Assembly (NCBI GenBank): GCA_003117195.1
Contig: BDSI01000005.1
Span: 1,100,857-1,164,856 of the forward strand
Length of the DNA stretch: 64,000 nucleotides
Direction of reading: 5' to 3'
DNA from: Eudorina sp. 2006-703-Eu-15
Lineage: Eukaryota > Chlorophyta > Chlorophyceae > Chlamydomonadales > Volvocaceae
Part shown: positions 1 to 12,219 of the stretch, one piece after another
Numbering within the stretch: position 1 is the first letter of the stretch
Layout of the letters: the number at the start of each line of letters is the position of its first letter
Program-made: the position numbers and the translations under genes
Notes under the pieces: model-generated
Database searches by the model: none
What the model saw: the letters and a program-made list of their open reading frames with translations, nothing else
Told to the model about the DNA's origin: nothing

Positions 1-1149
1 GGAAGCAATGGCGATGATACGGACGGCGGCCGAGCAACTCGCGCTCTGGCGAAGGTGGGTCGTACGCTGCTGCGGCTGATGGATTCGGAGCTCCAGCTGA
101 CGGCCTTCCTGGGGCTCGTGGTGCGGCGGCTGCTGACGCGGCACGAACGGCGGCTGCGGCAGGCGGGGCGGGCGGGCCCGGGAGCCCTGCGCGGGGGCGG
201 AAGGGGGACCGGCGACGATGTCGAGCGAGGGATGACCGGCCAGGGGGAGACGGCGGTGGCGGATCAGCAGCAGCAGCTGGAGCAGCAGCGGGAGCAGACT
301 GGCGCGGGGGCGAGCGGCTTCGGGGGCGGGGCCGGGGGCGAGCAGAAGGGAGGTGGCGGGAGTGAAGCTGCGTGTGGGTTGGGACCCGGCGCGTCCGCTG
401 CGGCGCCGTCCGATGATGCCGTAGCCGCGGAGGGCGCCGGCTGCGGTCCGGAAGGCGCCGCGCCGCGGGAGCCGGCGCCGTCGCGGCCGGCGCCGCGGGG
501 GTATGAAGCGGCGGCGTCAGCGGCGGCGGCGGCGACGCCACTGTGGGAGGTGCAATTGCTGGCACATAGCGCGGTTGCGCTGTACGTGCTGATGGCCCAC
601 CTTCCCCATGTGGTTCGACGGGGCTTCGGAGTAGGGACAGGTGTCTCTGGAGGTGGCGGCGGCGGCGGAGGAGGAGGAGGAGGACGGGAGGACGGGTGCA
701 GTGTTGTGCGACCGGTGGCGGCCGAAGCAGCTGGCGACAGTGGCGAGACCGCCGTCACGGGTGCTGCTGGTGTGACTGGGAGCGGCGGGCACGAGCCAGC
801 ATGCGCGGCGGCGCAGCAGCCCCACTGGCCGCAGCACACGCAGCAGCCTGAGTCGCAGCACGCGCAGCGTCCCCAGGCGGATTTGCGGTTCGCGGACATC
901 GAGCTTCTGTTGGGGCCCGAGGGGCCGCTGCAGCTGCCGGCACTGCTGGGCGCGATGCGACTTTTCCTCAACGGCGGCCCGCCGCCGTCGTTGGCGGAGC
1001 ACAATGCGGTGATCGCCGATCTGGACGTTCTGGCGGAGCGCCTCGCGGCGTCACACGGGCTGAATTCAAACTGCCTGATGCGCCTTGGCATGCCCAACTC
1101 GAGGGCGTTGGACTCCGGACGTCAAGTCTTAGCGCGTTGGAGTCACTGA
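1..1149 (+). CDS. C-terminal part of an unrecognised protein (5' end off window)
   Basis: The frame is open from base 1 to a TGA at 1147-1149 without an intron, so this is a large last exon (about 382 codons visible). An in-frame ATG at 79 sits inside the run and is not a convincing start. The protein starts with a Leu/Arg-rich amphipathic stretch (LLRLMDSELQLTAFLGLVV), then about 130 residues of Gly/Ala/Pro-rich low complexity with short poly-Q and poly-G runs. A more ordered segment follows around residue 180 (WEVQLLAHSAVALYVLMAHL), and a leucine-rich C-terminus contains the segment IELLLGPEGPLQLPALLGAM. I do not recognise a family. The ordered segments and strong GC bias at third positions support real coding. 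Function is unknown. Confidence 0.55.
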   Translation, partial: GSNGDDTDGGRATRALAKVGRTLLRLMDSELQLTAFLGLVVRRLLTRHERRLRQAGRAGPGALRGGGRGTGDDVERGMTGQGETAVADQQQQLEQQREQTGAGASGFGGGAGGEQKGGGGSEAACGLGPGASAAAPSDDAVAAEGAGCGPEGAAPREPAPSRPAPRGYEAAASAAAAATPLWEVQLLAHSAVALYVLMAHLPHVVRRGFGVGTGVSGGGGGGGGGGGGREDGCSVVRPVAAEAAGDSGETAVTGAAGVTGSGGHEPACAAAQQPHWPQHTQQPESQHAQRPQADLRFADIELLLGPEGPLQLPALLGAMRLFLNGGPPPSLAEHNAVIADLDVLAERLAASHGLNSNCLMRLGMPNSRALDSGRQVLARWSH

Positions 1150-3234
1150 CTGGCCGGCGTGGGGCCGAGGACTGTCGGCCAGTCGGGGGCGATGGGCGAT
1201 AGGTGGGGGTTTTCCAGCCCGGTGTGTGGGCGGGCGGGGGCTGTACAGGGGTTCCGATCGGGGTGCCGCGCCGGCTTGCTGGAGTTGATGACAGTCGCAG
1301 CGGCACCGTGGCGTGCTGCTCGGGATTTTGGACTTGCCGGATGACTTCGTGGCTGCGGCCCCTCGGGCAGAAGGGCCATGAAGGCCACGCGAGCCCGCTC
1401 GACGGGATGCGAACTCTGATGCGACTCCTCCCGGGGACCGAGGCGTGCGTCGAGGACGTGGCGCCTTAACAGTTCATTAATGCAGGCAGTTGGCAGGTCT
1501 TATAGCATTGGGTAGCACTGTTGTCAGGTGTAGTGTGTGGAAGACAAATGGTGGTTGACTGCAATGGGGGCGTAGCAGCTTCCCGTCTGGTAATAGTGTT
1601 AAGCATCCTGGCCGTTGAACAGTCCTGGTCGTAACCCAGGCCGAGCCCGCTGAGATAGGCGGGTACCGGCTTTTGCCGGCAGGCAGGCGCGTGCTGAGAG
1701 TTGGCTGTTCGTTGTTTTGGCAGCAGACGAGCGGAAGATGTGCAGGTTGTGGGCTTGGGCGCGGAGCCTTTCCTTGGCTGCAGCACATGCACTCCATGTT
1801 GAGCCGCGGCACCCGCAGGCGCGGTGGGACAGATTCGCATTTGACCATGCAGTTATGCACTTGTAGTACGGAGCGGCGCGTGGGAGCATACGGTAAGTTA
1901 ACGGCGCAAGGCAGCAGTCGTTTGGAAAGCCAGCATGAAGCAAGATGCGTGGAGGGGGCTGCACTACGACCGGCAAAGCGGTCGGAGCGAGTTGAAATAA
2001 GGCGGAGGAGTTGAAATGAAGAACAAGTTGAGAGGTGTTCGCGGTTGGAGCAGTGGTGAGGGGCATGTAGGGGGGACCTGCAGTCCGGCTGGGAGGACTA
2101 GGGGCCTTGGGGGTATGGAGGCTGCCGTTTGCGACTGCGGTGTCAAGGATGCCGTCGCAGTACATCTGTCGCACCGCTTACAGGAACTGCTTGCGACTAA
2201 TTCGAATCCACAAAATTCAATCGAGCATGTGGCGGCGCGCCTCGCCAGATGGCTGCCGCATCGCGAGCAGGTCCGGGCCGACTTGGGGATGTGGTGCGCA
2301 ACGACAGCTGCCCAGCCAGCCCCCCTTCGGTTTTCCTCCGCGTACACCCCACGCGCGACATACGTCCGTAATACCGTATACCCATCATTTAGCATTTCAT
2401 GTTCCGAACACGATGTGCGGGCGCGCGTCTGCGTCACATGCAGACACAGCATCCACAGCGCCGACGGGGACTCCGCCCTAACGCGTCTAAACCGTCTTAC
2501 TGCCAAGGAAAGCCCCCTGAACCCGCCACCGAACCTCACCAACGTGAACGGTGCGGGGTTCGCCAGGTGGCCCAATACAACCTCGCTCGGAGATGAGCTG
2601 CGGCGCTTGACCAGCAGCCCAAGATCCTAATGGCAGTAAGGCCATGAAAACCTGCCGCCCTGTGTCGCGCAGCGTCAGGATATCCCGAAGTCAGTACCGC
2701 CTGCGGTCAGGACCAGGGTTCGGCCTCGAAACCATCCACGCGTCGATTGGCATGTCTCGCGGGCCGGCTTGGCCCGGTTGAACGTGTCCGCCCGCCACCG
2801 CACTGAACGTCTGAGCAGTCCTGCCGTGCGCCAAGACCCCTCGGACGCTCCTGCCTCAACATTTCGCAGCCCACAACCGCCTCATGAAACCCGCCCGCTT
2901 GCCGCCCACACCACCACCAGTCTGGTCTCTGGTCTCCATCACCAACACATTCGCACTACCGGAGAGAACTCCGCTAGAGTAGTGCCCTCATACCTTGTCG
3001 CCGGCAGTGAGCCCGGCCGCATCGTGGGAGGTATAGGATACGTAGCGGCGACAGATGGCCCTCCCCAGCACAGTATGCCCCTCTTGAAGTACAAGCTGGA
3101 AGCTGTGCCCAACCCAAAATGGAAGCACAGCACATACACACACACGGCTCAGTTCTCCGTCAACTCTCATACACTCTTGACGGTATTCAGCTTGTTTGCG
3201 ACGCGGCAGTAGACATGCATAGCAGTGGTTTATC
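1150..3234. other. Intergenic region between convergent 3' ends
   Basis: This holds the 3' flank of the gene at the left edge and the end of the converging EPL1 transcript. Several open frames of 100-200 codons occur on both strands, but none has a domain, plausible splice sites or consistent codon bias. I saw no TGTAA motif on the + strand here, so the 3' end of the first gene is not placed. Confidence 0.5.
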
Positions 3235-3247
3235 CCTGGCACAGCTT

Positions 3248-3252
3248 TTACA
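3248..3252 (-). terminator. Poly(A) signal (TGTAA) of the EPL1 gene
   Basis: Reading the minus strand, TGTAA occurs about 850 nt past the proposed stop codon at 4100. TGTAA is the usual nuclear poly(A) signal of chlamydomonadalean algae. It is the first one met downstream of that stop, which gives a 3' UTR of roughly 860 nt. Confidence 0.45.
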
Positions 3253-3387
3253 TTATGTGACCAATAGCGAACCAATACGATGAACCCCCTCCCATTCCCT
3301 GGACCCACCATCGCGCCATAAGGGACGTCCAAAAAGGCCGGGCCCCGTCATGCGACACGGCCGTGGCGTGGTCCCTCAGGTCACACG

Positions 3388-3513
3388 GACGACGAATCCG
3401 TCTCAGACGACGAATCCGTCTCAGACGACGAATCCGTCTCAGACGACGAATCCGTCTCAGACGACGAATCCGTCTCAGACGACGAATCCGTCTCGGACGA
3501 CGAATCCGTCTCG
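3388..3513. repeat. 18-bp tandem repeat, seven copies
   Basis: The unit GACGACGAATCCGTCTCA is repeated seven times head to tail with only a late A/G change. It lies inside the inferred 3' UTR of EPL1. All three forward frames and the reverse frames are open through it (for example DDESVS or TNPSQT repeats), but no splice structure links it to a gene, so it is treated as a minisatellite. Confidence 0.8.
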
Positions 3514-4099
3514 GAACACCGTCATGCGTGTGTCCCGTCTGACATGAGAGGCCGGGCAAGGGCAATGGTGCCGTCCTCCCGAAGTCCAGAGCCGCTCTGT
3601 GCCGGCCGATGCAGGGCCGATGCGCAGTCGCTAACGACACCCAAAACGTCCATCAATGCCTCGATAATGCGAGTCCACATGGGCACTTACCACATGATCA
3701 GCACCTCCACGCCTGCACAGCGTGTAGTTAGTTAGGCACGAGGAGAAAGGCCAACCGTCCTGCACGTGCCCAATACCGTACATTGCCATGATACGAAGGC
3801 ATGCGATCCGCGGCGTCTCCCTGGCCCCCCCCCCCAAGGCCGCCGCACCTACCACAGCTCCACAGGCCGCGGCAAAGCCACACGGCCCAGGAGAGGTAGC
3901 AGAGGCCGCAAAAAAGGATCGGACACCTACAAGTCCAACGGTCCATGGAAAATACGGTACCACTTGCCGAGACAGACGCCGCCTTCGCTGGGACGGGACG
4001 CTACTGTGGGCCACCAACTAAGACGTGGTCAGCCGGGTCGCCGGCAGCGCGGCCTTCCCAGCCCGGCCCTGACGATGAGTGCACTCGTTCCCAGGACAG

Positions 4100-7000
4100 C
4101 TATGACACCGTTCCGTTCCGCTCCCGGAGCATGGAGTTCCGACGCGCGGCGTCCTCAGCGCCGTGTCCCTCGCGACCCTTCACCGGATCCGTCGCAGTGG
4201 TTGCTGCCGTCCGAAGCTGCTTCCGCCGCAGCAGGAACCGGGTCGTGGCCGCCAGCGGCCTGCCGATCAACGACGCAAGCTCCTTGCGCCAACCCAGATT
4301 GCTCTTCTTGTGGCACGGGCTGCTTGAAGGTGCCTCCGCGGTCGCCGCTGCCGCTCCCTGCTCAAGTGGCCGCTTGCTGCCCGTCAGCGGCGACTTTGCC
4401 GGCGCCGCCGTCACCGTTGGCTCGGCGGCGGCTGCACCGCCGGTATTAGTACGGCCCTTCGTTGCCGTACTGTCACCACAGGCCACGGTAGCCCGCCTTG
4501 GCCGCGCCTGCCGAGTCCGGTGCTTTTCCTTGGCCTTGCCGTCCTGCGGTGATGCGACCGCGCCCGAGTCCTTGCCGCGCCCGGGCTGCGTCCGCAGCAG
4601 GGCTGCCAGCTCGCGGTTCGGGCGCGTTGCCACGTGCTCGCAGCCGCTGCCACCACCGCTATCCCGCCTGCCCGGAGCCTGCCCCGCGACACGCACCTCC
4701 TGCCGGGCGGCCCGGCGCGCGGTGGCCCCGCCGACCGTGCGTCGTCGTCGGTGGCGGGACGCCGGCGACAGCTCGGTGACGACTCGCCCGTGCGCGAGAG
4801 GCGCAGAGCCACGCCTGGCGACGCGCCCCGGCGGCGGCGGCGAGCGCGAGGGCGAGCGCGAGGGCTCCGGTGAGGAGGACGCCGCGCGGAGGTCACGGCC
4901 CGAGCGGGTCGGCGAGGAGGACCGCGTCTGCGAAGACGACGGCGACCCGGCAGGGCTGGCTGAGGGCGGCTTCGCAGCCGCAGCCGACGCCCTCGTCGCG
5001 GAGCGAGAGCGCGCCCGAGCCCTCCTGGTCACAGCGCTCGGTTGCTGCGGCTGCTGCCGGTGCGAGGGCGAGCCGCGCTGCTTGCTTCGCGCCCTGGCAC
5101 CGCTCCCCGGCTTTGCGGCACCTGCTGCTCGCCGCGCCCTGCCACGCCGCCCGCGTTCGTGGCCGTCCTGCCCGCGCTCCTCCGCCGCCTCGTGGCCGTC
5201 TGCGCCCGCTGCCTGCCGTTCGTCTTCGTCGGTAGAGCTTCCGTCGTCAGTGTTGCGCGCCATGCCTCGCCCTGTGCTGCGCGCACGGCCCCCGCGTCGG
5301 CCGCGTCGTCGGACAGCTGCAGGAGCGAAGAGCGGCGAGGCACAGCGGAAAGATGTGAAGAGATCGCTGGGTTATTGTGACATACCGCGGCACTCAACGG
5401 CGAACATCCGCTGGCGCGGCACGCACGCAACACATTGCCAGTCCTAGATGGGTGCATCACAGCCACCAATACTCAGAACAACAGTGCCTATCCGTCAGTC
5501 TGCAAACTGTAATTACAGCCCCTGCTGGTGCTTGGCATATAGCCTAAGCTCACATTGGCCAGCTCCTTGGGCGCCCGCCTCCTCCTCCTCTTCCTCCTCC
5601 TCTGGCGGCTCGTCCTCATCCGCCCCCGTCTCTGAAGAGGTGGATTGTGACCCGGCGGCATCGCTGTCGTCCTCCTCGCTGCTGTCCCGCGACTGCAACC
5701 CGGAGCGACTGGAGGACAATTCTTCATCGCCAGACTCAGCGTCGCTGCCGCCGCCGCTGCTGCTGCTACTGCCGCCGCTCGCACTCCCATCCTCTCCCGC
5801 TGCCGAGCCCTCCTCGTCAGATGAGTCCCCTTCGGAAGACCCGGAGGCATCGCCCTCCGCCGCAGCTGGGCTCCGGCCCCGGACCCGCGCATTCCGACCC
5901 AGTCCGGCCTGTCGTCTTCTGGACGCCCCACGGGCCCGGGTCGCTGCGGGTGGCTTCCGTCTCCGGGCAGTCGCATGGGCGGCTCCGGCCTCCTCGGCAA
6001 CCACGTCAGAACCCGAGTGCGAGCCTGATGTGCTCTCCGACCCAGTACCCTCGGAGTCGGAACTAGAATTCGAGCCGGATCTGGCGGACGACGAGGCGCC
6101 CCTGGAGCTGTCCGACGCGGCTCCGGAGGAAGAGGACGGAGCTGAGGGCGAGGCGGCGGAGGCCGGCGGCGGCGGCTGCGCGGCCGGTGTGCGCCGTGCG
6201 GCGGCGGTCACCCGAGCAGCCCTCGCATTGCGTGCGCCTCCTGCGGCGGATGGGTTGCCGCGAGTGGGCTGCCGCTGCTTGGACGCACCCTTCGCGCGCG
6301 ACGCATCCGTCGGGTCCACCACCGCGGTGGTATCCGCCACCGGTGCTGTCGCTTCGGCACCTTTCGTCGGCCTCACGACCTCATCGACGGAAACCCGCCG
6401 GCGCTTCCTGGGCGGCAACCCCGGCCTCACGGCTGCTGCTGCTGCTGCCGCGGCTGCTTGAGCCCCCGCCGCATTCGATGCCCCCCTGTGTGGCGAGGCC
6501 ATGCCCTTCTTGCCGGCTGACGTGGTTCCTGTCGCTGTCGCTGCCGCTGCTGCAGCAGCAGCGGCATGCCTGCTCTGCAGGTTTAGACCCAGCTGCGCAT
6601 CCAGGGTGAAAGGGGAAGATATGGGATCGAGGTCCTCCTGATTTGCACGCCCATCCTGCGCAACAGCTGCATAGATCAATGCCCCAACATTGGCTGCACG
6701 CGCGCGAGTCCACCCAGTGTCCTTGCCCGCCTTCCCACTTAACTTTCCCTGTCCTTTGCCTTTGCTTCCAGCAACACGCCCTGTCCCTCCCTCCCTCGCG
6801 AGGCGCGGCACTCCGACCGCACCTTTGCCGCCGTCTCCGCCCGGTACAGCTTCAGCAGCTGCTTCTTGAGGCGCTCCCGCTTCCGGACCTGATCTGCCAA
6901 GGTACGCAACAACTGGACGACACACGGGGCAGCGCAGCGCAGGCGGACGTGTCGTTCTGTAACCTGTACACATGTTGTTGAGGCGGGCGATGGCCGGAGC

Positions 7001-9622
7001 CGGCACAGACCTGCCCCTGCTTTCTGCTCGGACCTGCCCTTGCTGGCTGGTCAACATTGTGGTAGAGCGCCCCGCTGGTTAAGGGAGCGCACCCCACAGC
7101 ACCGCCCAGAGGTCCCCCCGAACAGAGCCGCAGTCACCGCCGAGCCCCAACGTGATTTAACAACTGTCCCCGGCAGGCTCCTGACCACGCGCGTTTTTCC
7201 GCAGCCCACCTCGAACTCCTCGCGGACTTCCTCAATCAGCTCGTGCGCCTCCTTCTTATCGATGCGGACGCGGTTCCACGCGCGGGTGCTGTTCTTGGTC
7301 TCGGCCGCCATGAAGGGCATGTCCCCCTGCTCGCCCTCGTGACCGGGCGTCAGATCCCGGAAGCATATCGCCTGCAGCGGGTTTGGAGGACAGCGCCCTG
7401 TCAAATGGCGCCCTGCGTGTCCCCCCAACCCACAGACGAGCACAGAACCCGGTGCCCAGCCATGCTGTGCTGGAGTAGTGCGGCTGTGACGCCCTGCAGT
7501 CGGCGCAGGTACATCCAGCAACACATCCGCCTGTGTCGCGCAGCCAAGACAGCTTCAGCCCTCGCGTGTTACGTCATGTGGAACGACACACACCTTCCAG
7601 GGTTGCTCGTACCACAGGTACTCGAGTAACGGGCCGCCCTCCTGTAGAGGTCCGACGTGCGGGGCAGCCATTTACATCATCGCGAAAGGATAAGGCGCAT
7701 CTGCTGCAGAGGAAGCGGCCCACCTGTTTCCGGCGCTTGAGCCAGTAATTGTACAGCCCGCGGGGGAGGGCCGGCAGAGGCGGCTGGTGCTGCTGCACCG
7801 CCGCCGCGGCCGCCTCCCATGGCAATATCTTCTCGGTGACGGGCAGTTTGGGCACCCGGCCGGCTTTCACTGCACGGGGGAACCGCGGGGACGGGCCGCG
7901 GCTGTCAGCCCTGATGCTGCGAACGAACAGGTCCACACGCTCGAGACTCTGAAGAAAGTCGTTCGCCTATATCTGCTCTGCGGCGGCGTCCGTTTCTCAC
8001 AACACCCACACGGCTAACCCGCTGTCGCCGAAGCGGCCTGCCAAATCAAGGAGCCCGCTATATGCCAGACCTACAGCCGCTGACATCGCCCGCTCTCACC
8101 CTCAGCCTGCCAGAGCTCCTTCCTTTGCTGCAGCGCGTCAAAGTGCGCCCTCTCCAGCGCGCCGACGAGCGCCTCGAGACCGTCTTCGTCCAGCATGGAC
8201 GCTGCGATGGCTGCCGCCGCCGCCGCTGCACCACGGGTCGTGGGGGGTGTCCGCGAGGCCGCCGCCGACCCGGTTTTCGTTGCTAGAGCCTGTGCAGGCG
8301 CACAGACGTGAACCAAGTAAGGTGACAGTCCCGGGCCATCATTCCAACGGCTGCAACGCGAGTGAGGCTGCCCGAACGCACCCATACATCACACTCTGCC
8401 CATCAGGACCGACACACACACACGCGCGAGTTGCATTTCTAAACACACACACGCACTCCTGTTCTGCCTGCTTAAGAAACACACACATACAAGCTCCCCA
8501 CTTTCCTTTTACACGGCTCCCTGCGCCCAAGGTGGATGAGGGCGATGCAGTCCTACAGCCTACACAACTACTGTTTTGAGACCACGCTGAAGGGCTTGCG
8601 TAAAAATCGCTTCCCGCCACGATTTCTGTTGTCCGAGTGGTGCTGTGGCCACAGGTTCAGGGCTCGATGGGCTCCTTTACTTTTCAGCCCTCAGACTCCC
8701 ACGGACAACCACGAGGACTCCGCGGCTCGAGCACCCAGCTCAGCCACAATCTGGCGCAAAGAGGGGCGTGCGCGACTCACTTTAATCGAGGCATTAACGG
8801 CCAAAAGCGCAGCCTCATCCTCGTCGTCCATGTCGTACTGCAACAACGCCGGCACCGCGCGCCTGTCTCGCAGCAGGTCCTGGTAGATGATGTAGGCCGC
8901 CGCGTCCAAGCCCAAGCTGCCCTGAGTCGCCAGGCAGGGGGACACGTCCGGCAGGATACCCGCCATGAGGGGCACACTGGGCCCCGCTGCCTCCGCCGCT
9001 CTGCGGGCGTCTCCACGGTCCATTGCCTGCTCGTTGCTCGCGTAGTCCAATATCTCCCGACATGTGGGCACCGCAATGGCGGTGTCACGTACCTTAGCGC
9101 CATCGGCGCCGCTCCCCGAACGCTGCCGATGCTCTCCCTGCTCTGCGCCATGTGGGTCGACAGGCTTTGAGCCCTTGCGCGCTGCTCCTCCTTCCGGGCT
9201 GCCTACACCCTTACTGGCGCTGTTCGGGTGCGCTTTTGGGTGTGGCTGCTGTTGCTGCGCCGCGCCGCGGTGATGGCGATTCTTCTGCGACGGGCAAGGA
9301 CACATGAACCGCGACGGGGGTTGGTTGATTTGGTCAGGGATTGAGATGCCGGTGCATGCTGGGCGGCGCGGGGACCAGACGGCCCCCCGGGATACTTTGC
9401 TGCAATAGCACATGCACGTACCCTGCGTCGTCGGCTGGTCTCCAAGCCGCTAAGCAAGCCATTCTGCTCCCGCTCATCCTCGCACGCCTTTAGGAACTGC
9501 TCGAGCGCTGGATCAAGCGGCTGGCTGTCAGGGTCCTCGGGGTCCTTGGGTCGGTGCAAGAAGATGACTGGTATCCGCTCGGTATAGGATAAAGGCCGAG
9601 GCCGAATAGTACGACCAATCAT
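4100..9622 (-). CDS. EPL1: Enhancer of polycomb-like protein (EPL1 family, NuA4 subunit)
   Basis: Exons (descending): 9622-9422, 9284-8781, 8289-8100, 7869-7724, 7371-7210, 6912-6823, about 6655-5554, 5316-4100; about 1203 aa. All phases agree. Family marks in order: N-terminal RPRPL as in plant EPL1; the acidic signature QYDMDDEDEAALLAVNA; MLDEDGLEALVGALERAH; the YNYWLKRRK helix; CFRDLTPG; and a basic coiled segment LADQVRKRERLKKQLLKLYR. EPL1 scaffolds the NuA4 (Esa1/Tip60) histone acetyltransferase module in the nucleus. The C-terminal half is low complexity, with poly-Ala, a basic RKRRR patch, then Ser/Glu-rich acidic blocks. The last exon, rich in Arg/Ser, is the least certain part: a stop at 5513 would end the protein at about 811 aa, but a GTGAGC donor at 5553 joins in phase to an acceptor at 5317. 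The exon 7 start could also be 6637. Confidence 0.85.
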
Positions 9623-12143
9623 AGCGGTTGCATGGACGACCTCTGCTTGAGCTTTTGACTGACACGCTCAGCACGTCGGGGTGGGTCGTCCCAACGAGAC
9701 GCCCAGCACTGTAGGGGTAGCCAGTGTCCCTGGCAACCACCTAACCAACATACGATGCTTAGGTGCAACGCGTTCTCGTGAGGCTGGCAAATCTGTAGGG
9801 TGTTGTCAGAATGCCCACACCGTTCACCAAGGTAAATTAAATAAACTTGATTTTGTAAATGCTATATAGATTCATGCAGAAACAGCGTGCACCGCAAGTT
9901 GGTCAAGCCCTGAAATACCTTTCAAACACTCGCCTTGGAAAGGAGTGGTGCTCAAAGTCAGCGCTTAAGCTGAAAGAAGATGGCGCATCTTGCCATATCC
10001 ATTATGGTAACATCAATGCGCTTGCGATGAAGGCTGGCAGGAAGGTCTGAGGTTGATAATTGTGATCCCTAGCATTAACCATGCGATAATACTTGATTAG
10101 GATAGTTTGTCCGATATGTGTCACCTCAGTATCCGCAAGAGCCTGTCAAGACAGCGAGAGCGCACTTTTAAACGAAACCGTCAGTCATGTGTGCGTTCAT
10201 AGGCATAAGCTGGTCATTACAACAGCAAGATCAAATACAAGGTAGCGCTGACATTCCTACCAGCACGTTGTAATTTATTTGTACGGCAGGGTCGACCGCA
10301 CGGCTTCGCATGGCCTGCGTGAAGTGGAATGGGCGTCACTTTACGCCGGCTTATCAATAGCGCAAGCACAAATATCGGAATTATGTCGCAAAAGAACCGC
10401 ACTTCGCTGGTGTATCAACGCGTTGGTCGCTTGGACCTACGCAGCGCCCCCCGCGTAACTACCGTGGACGATAAGCTACACCTGCTCATAGAATGTCCAG
10501 AGAATGAGCCTGTGGTTAGCGTTGGTGATTCCCCAGTGGATGAAGAAATGCTGGACCGGCTGGACCGTGCTCGACCAGACCACCACACGAACGTTCACAG
10601 AATTTCGCCCATCGTGGCCTTGCGTTCGAATCACACCTCCTTTGTAATTATGCCCCATAGACGCTAGGACGCAATGGTCTCTCCCAGTAGCTGGCACCCA
10701 GGGCCAGCACGGCATACGTTCACCGGCGGAAAGCCGCCCGCTGTTTGGGTGCAGCGGGGTGCAGCCGTCGCTCAGCTGCAAAGGGGCAACGCGATCAGGG
10801 AGGGCACACACGCACCCCTGAGGGTAGCCACCCAAAACTCCCCACCACTGGCGAAGACCACCAGACGGCAACTTGAGGACCCGCAGACATGACAGGCACT
10901 ACACAAATTACCTGTCATCATCAAGTATCATGGGCCTGGGCGGTTTGGGCGGGTTTCTCATTATACACTTATTGGGAAGGAGGCAACGCTACGCAGACAC
11001 GGCCTGCGCCGGATGTGGCTGCGTTGGCGCAGGCATCAACCCATGAAGGGTACGGACGTGGCTGTTGAAGAGACGACGGCCATGCGGACACGTGCAGCGC
11101 AGTACACAGCCATACGAGCATGGCCATTGGAGGAGACGGCTGAGTTGGCCCGTTACGTTTGTGTGGCGCGCCTCTCCTGAGTTCAAGCCCCCGTGAAGCG
11201 GGGCAGCCTGTTGTAGGGCATAACAGGAGTGATTGTTGCTGGGCACCAATCAGTCGCCGGTTGGTGGACGCCTCGTCAAAAAGGTTCAGCTGACAGTCCT
11301 GCGAGCCCAGGCCCAGGAGGAATGGGGATCTTGGACCAGAGGATACAAAAACGTCGTGTGCCGAAATCCTATCCGCGGCATATTCTACCAGCACACTACG
11401 CCCCTATTATACAGAGTGTGTGCCGTGCCACATGACACGATCGGGTTGGGCTTATTGTGGTGGGCATGTGTGGGCTCACCACAATCACGCCCTTGGTATA
11501 GAGCCATCAGGTGGTGGTGGCCTCGCTTGCTTTGTACAACCGGTACCACCGCTTATCGGGCTACGGTCCGACACGCGCCCACTGTGGTGACGACGTCTGA
11601 ACCAATCCCTCATCAGCTATGTAAACGAGCCGAAGGGGGCTATGCGTTCGTAGCGGTGAGAACGCCCTCAAGTGCCGTAAGGCGAATCTACTCCGAAGCT
11701 GCTGGATTGCAGCAAAGCTGACAGTAACGCAAGCCGCAGATGAGCATGCATCATCCTTGAATCTGAAACCTTGGCACCAGTGAAGACAAAAGAGCTCGAT
11801 GTGTTCGGAGTTACCAACTCAAAAGTCGCCCGGCTTGCTTTTAACGTTATTAATGCGTTTAATACGTCTAGCCGTTAAGCTTTCTCTCTGTGCTGCAACA
11901 GGCAACCGTTTTGGGGCAGCAGAAGCTTAGTCTCACCAGCGGTGGGCAATAACCTGAGGAAAAGTACACAAGAAGCTATTTACTCTTCATAACAAACATT
12001 AATGTCCATCGTAGGTATGTACGCAAGCTTTACGTTTACGGTTACCGGACTCATCTGCCGTACGTATATTTCTGTGCCCTTTTTGTGGATAGGTGCAGAA
12101 TTCTCTGCTTTAGAAACACGCTATGAGATGTATTGGAGAATAA
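9623..12143. other. Intergenic region between EPL1 and the RING gene
   Basis: This divergent region must contain both promoters and the EPL1 5' UTR. Base composition is less GC-rich than in the genes. The best frame (10329-10667, +, 112 codons) has a segment KLHLLIECPENEP that faintly recalls the zinc-binding tail of retroelement reverse transcriptases. Nothing else supports it. I see no other gene. Confidence 0.45.
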
Positions 12144-12148
12144 TATAA
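12144..12148 (+). promoter_or_regulatory. TATA-like element of the RING-finger gene
   Basis: TATAA inside the AT-rich stretch TAATATAATT lies 72-76 bp before the start codon at 12220. The similar spacing at the HBS1 and THF1 genes supports a core promoter role, but no transcription start was measured. Confidence 0.35.
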
Positions 12149-12219
12149 TTTGCCTGTGCGCTGTATGAGAGGAGGGTGATGAACTAAACCGACGACCAGC
12201 GTTAAAACGAGGGCCGAAG

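Noticed and set aside
2016..2630. 204-codon + frame after the first gene
   Set aside because: Mixed composition, antisense frames equally long, no motif or splice pattern.
3388..3513. CRISPR-like repeat array
   Set aside because: Repeats are directly contiguous with no spacers, and the genome is eukaryotic.
3945..5447. 500-codon + strand open frame
   Set aside because: It is antisense to the proposed last EPL1 exon; rarity of stops in GC-rich DNA explains it, and its translation has no ordered segment.
11233..11721. 162-codon + frame
   Set aside because: Trp/Arg/Thr-rich with no domain, no splice structure and no support from composition.
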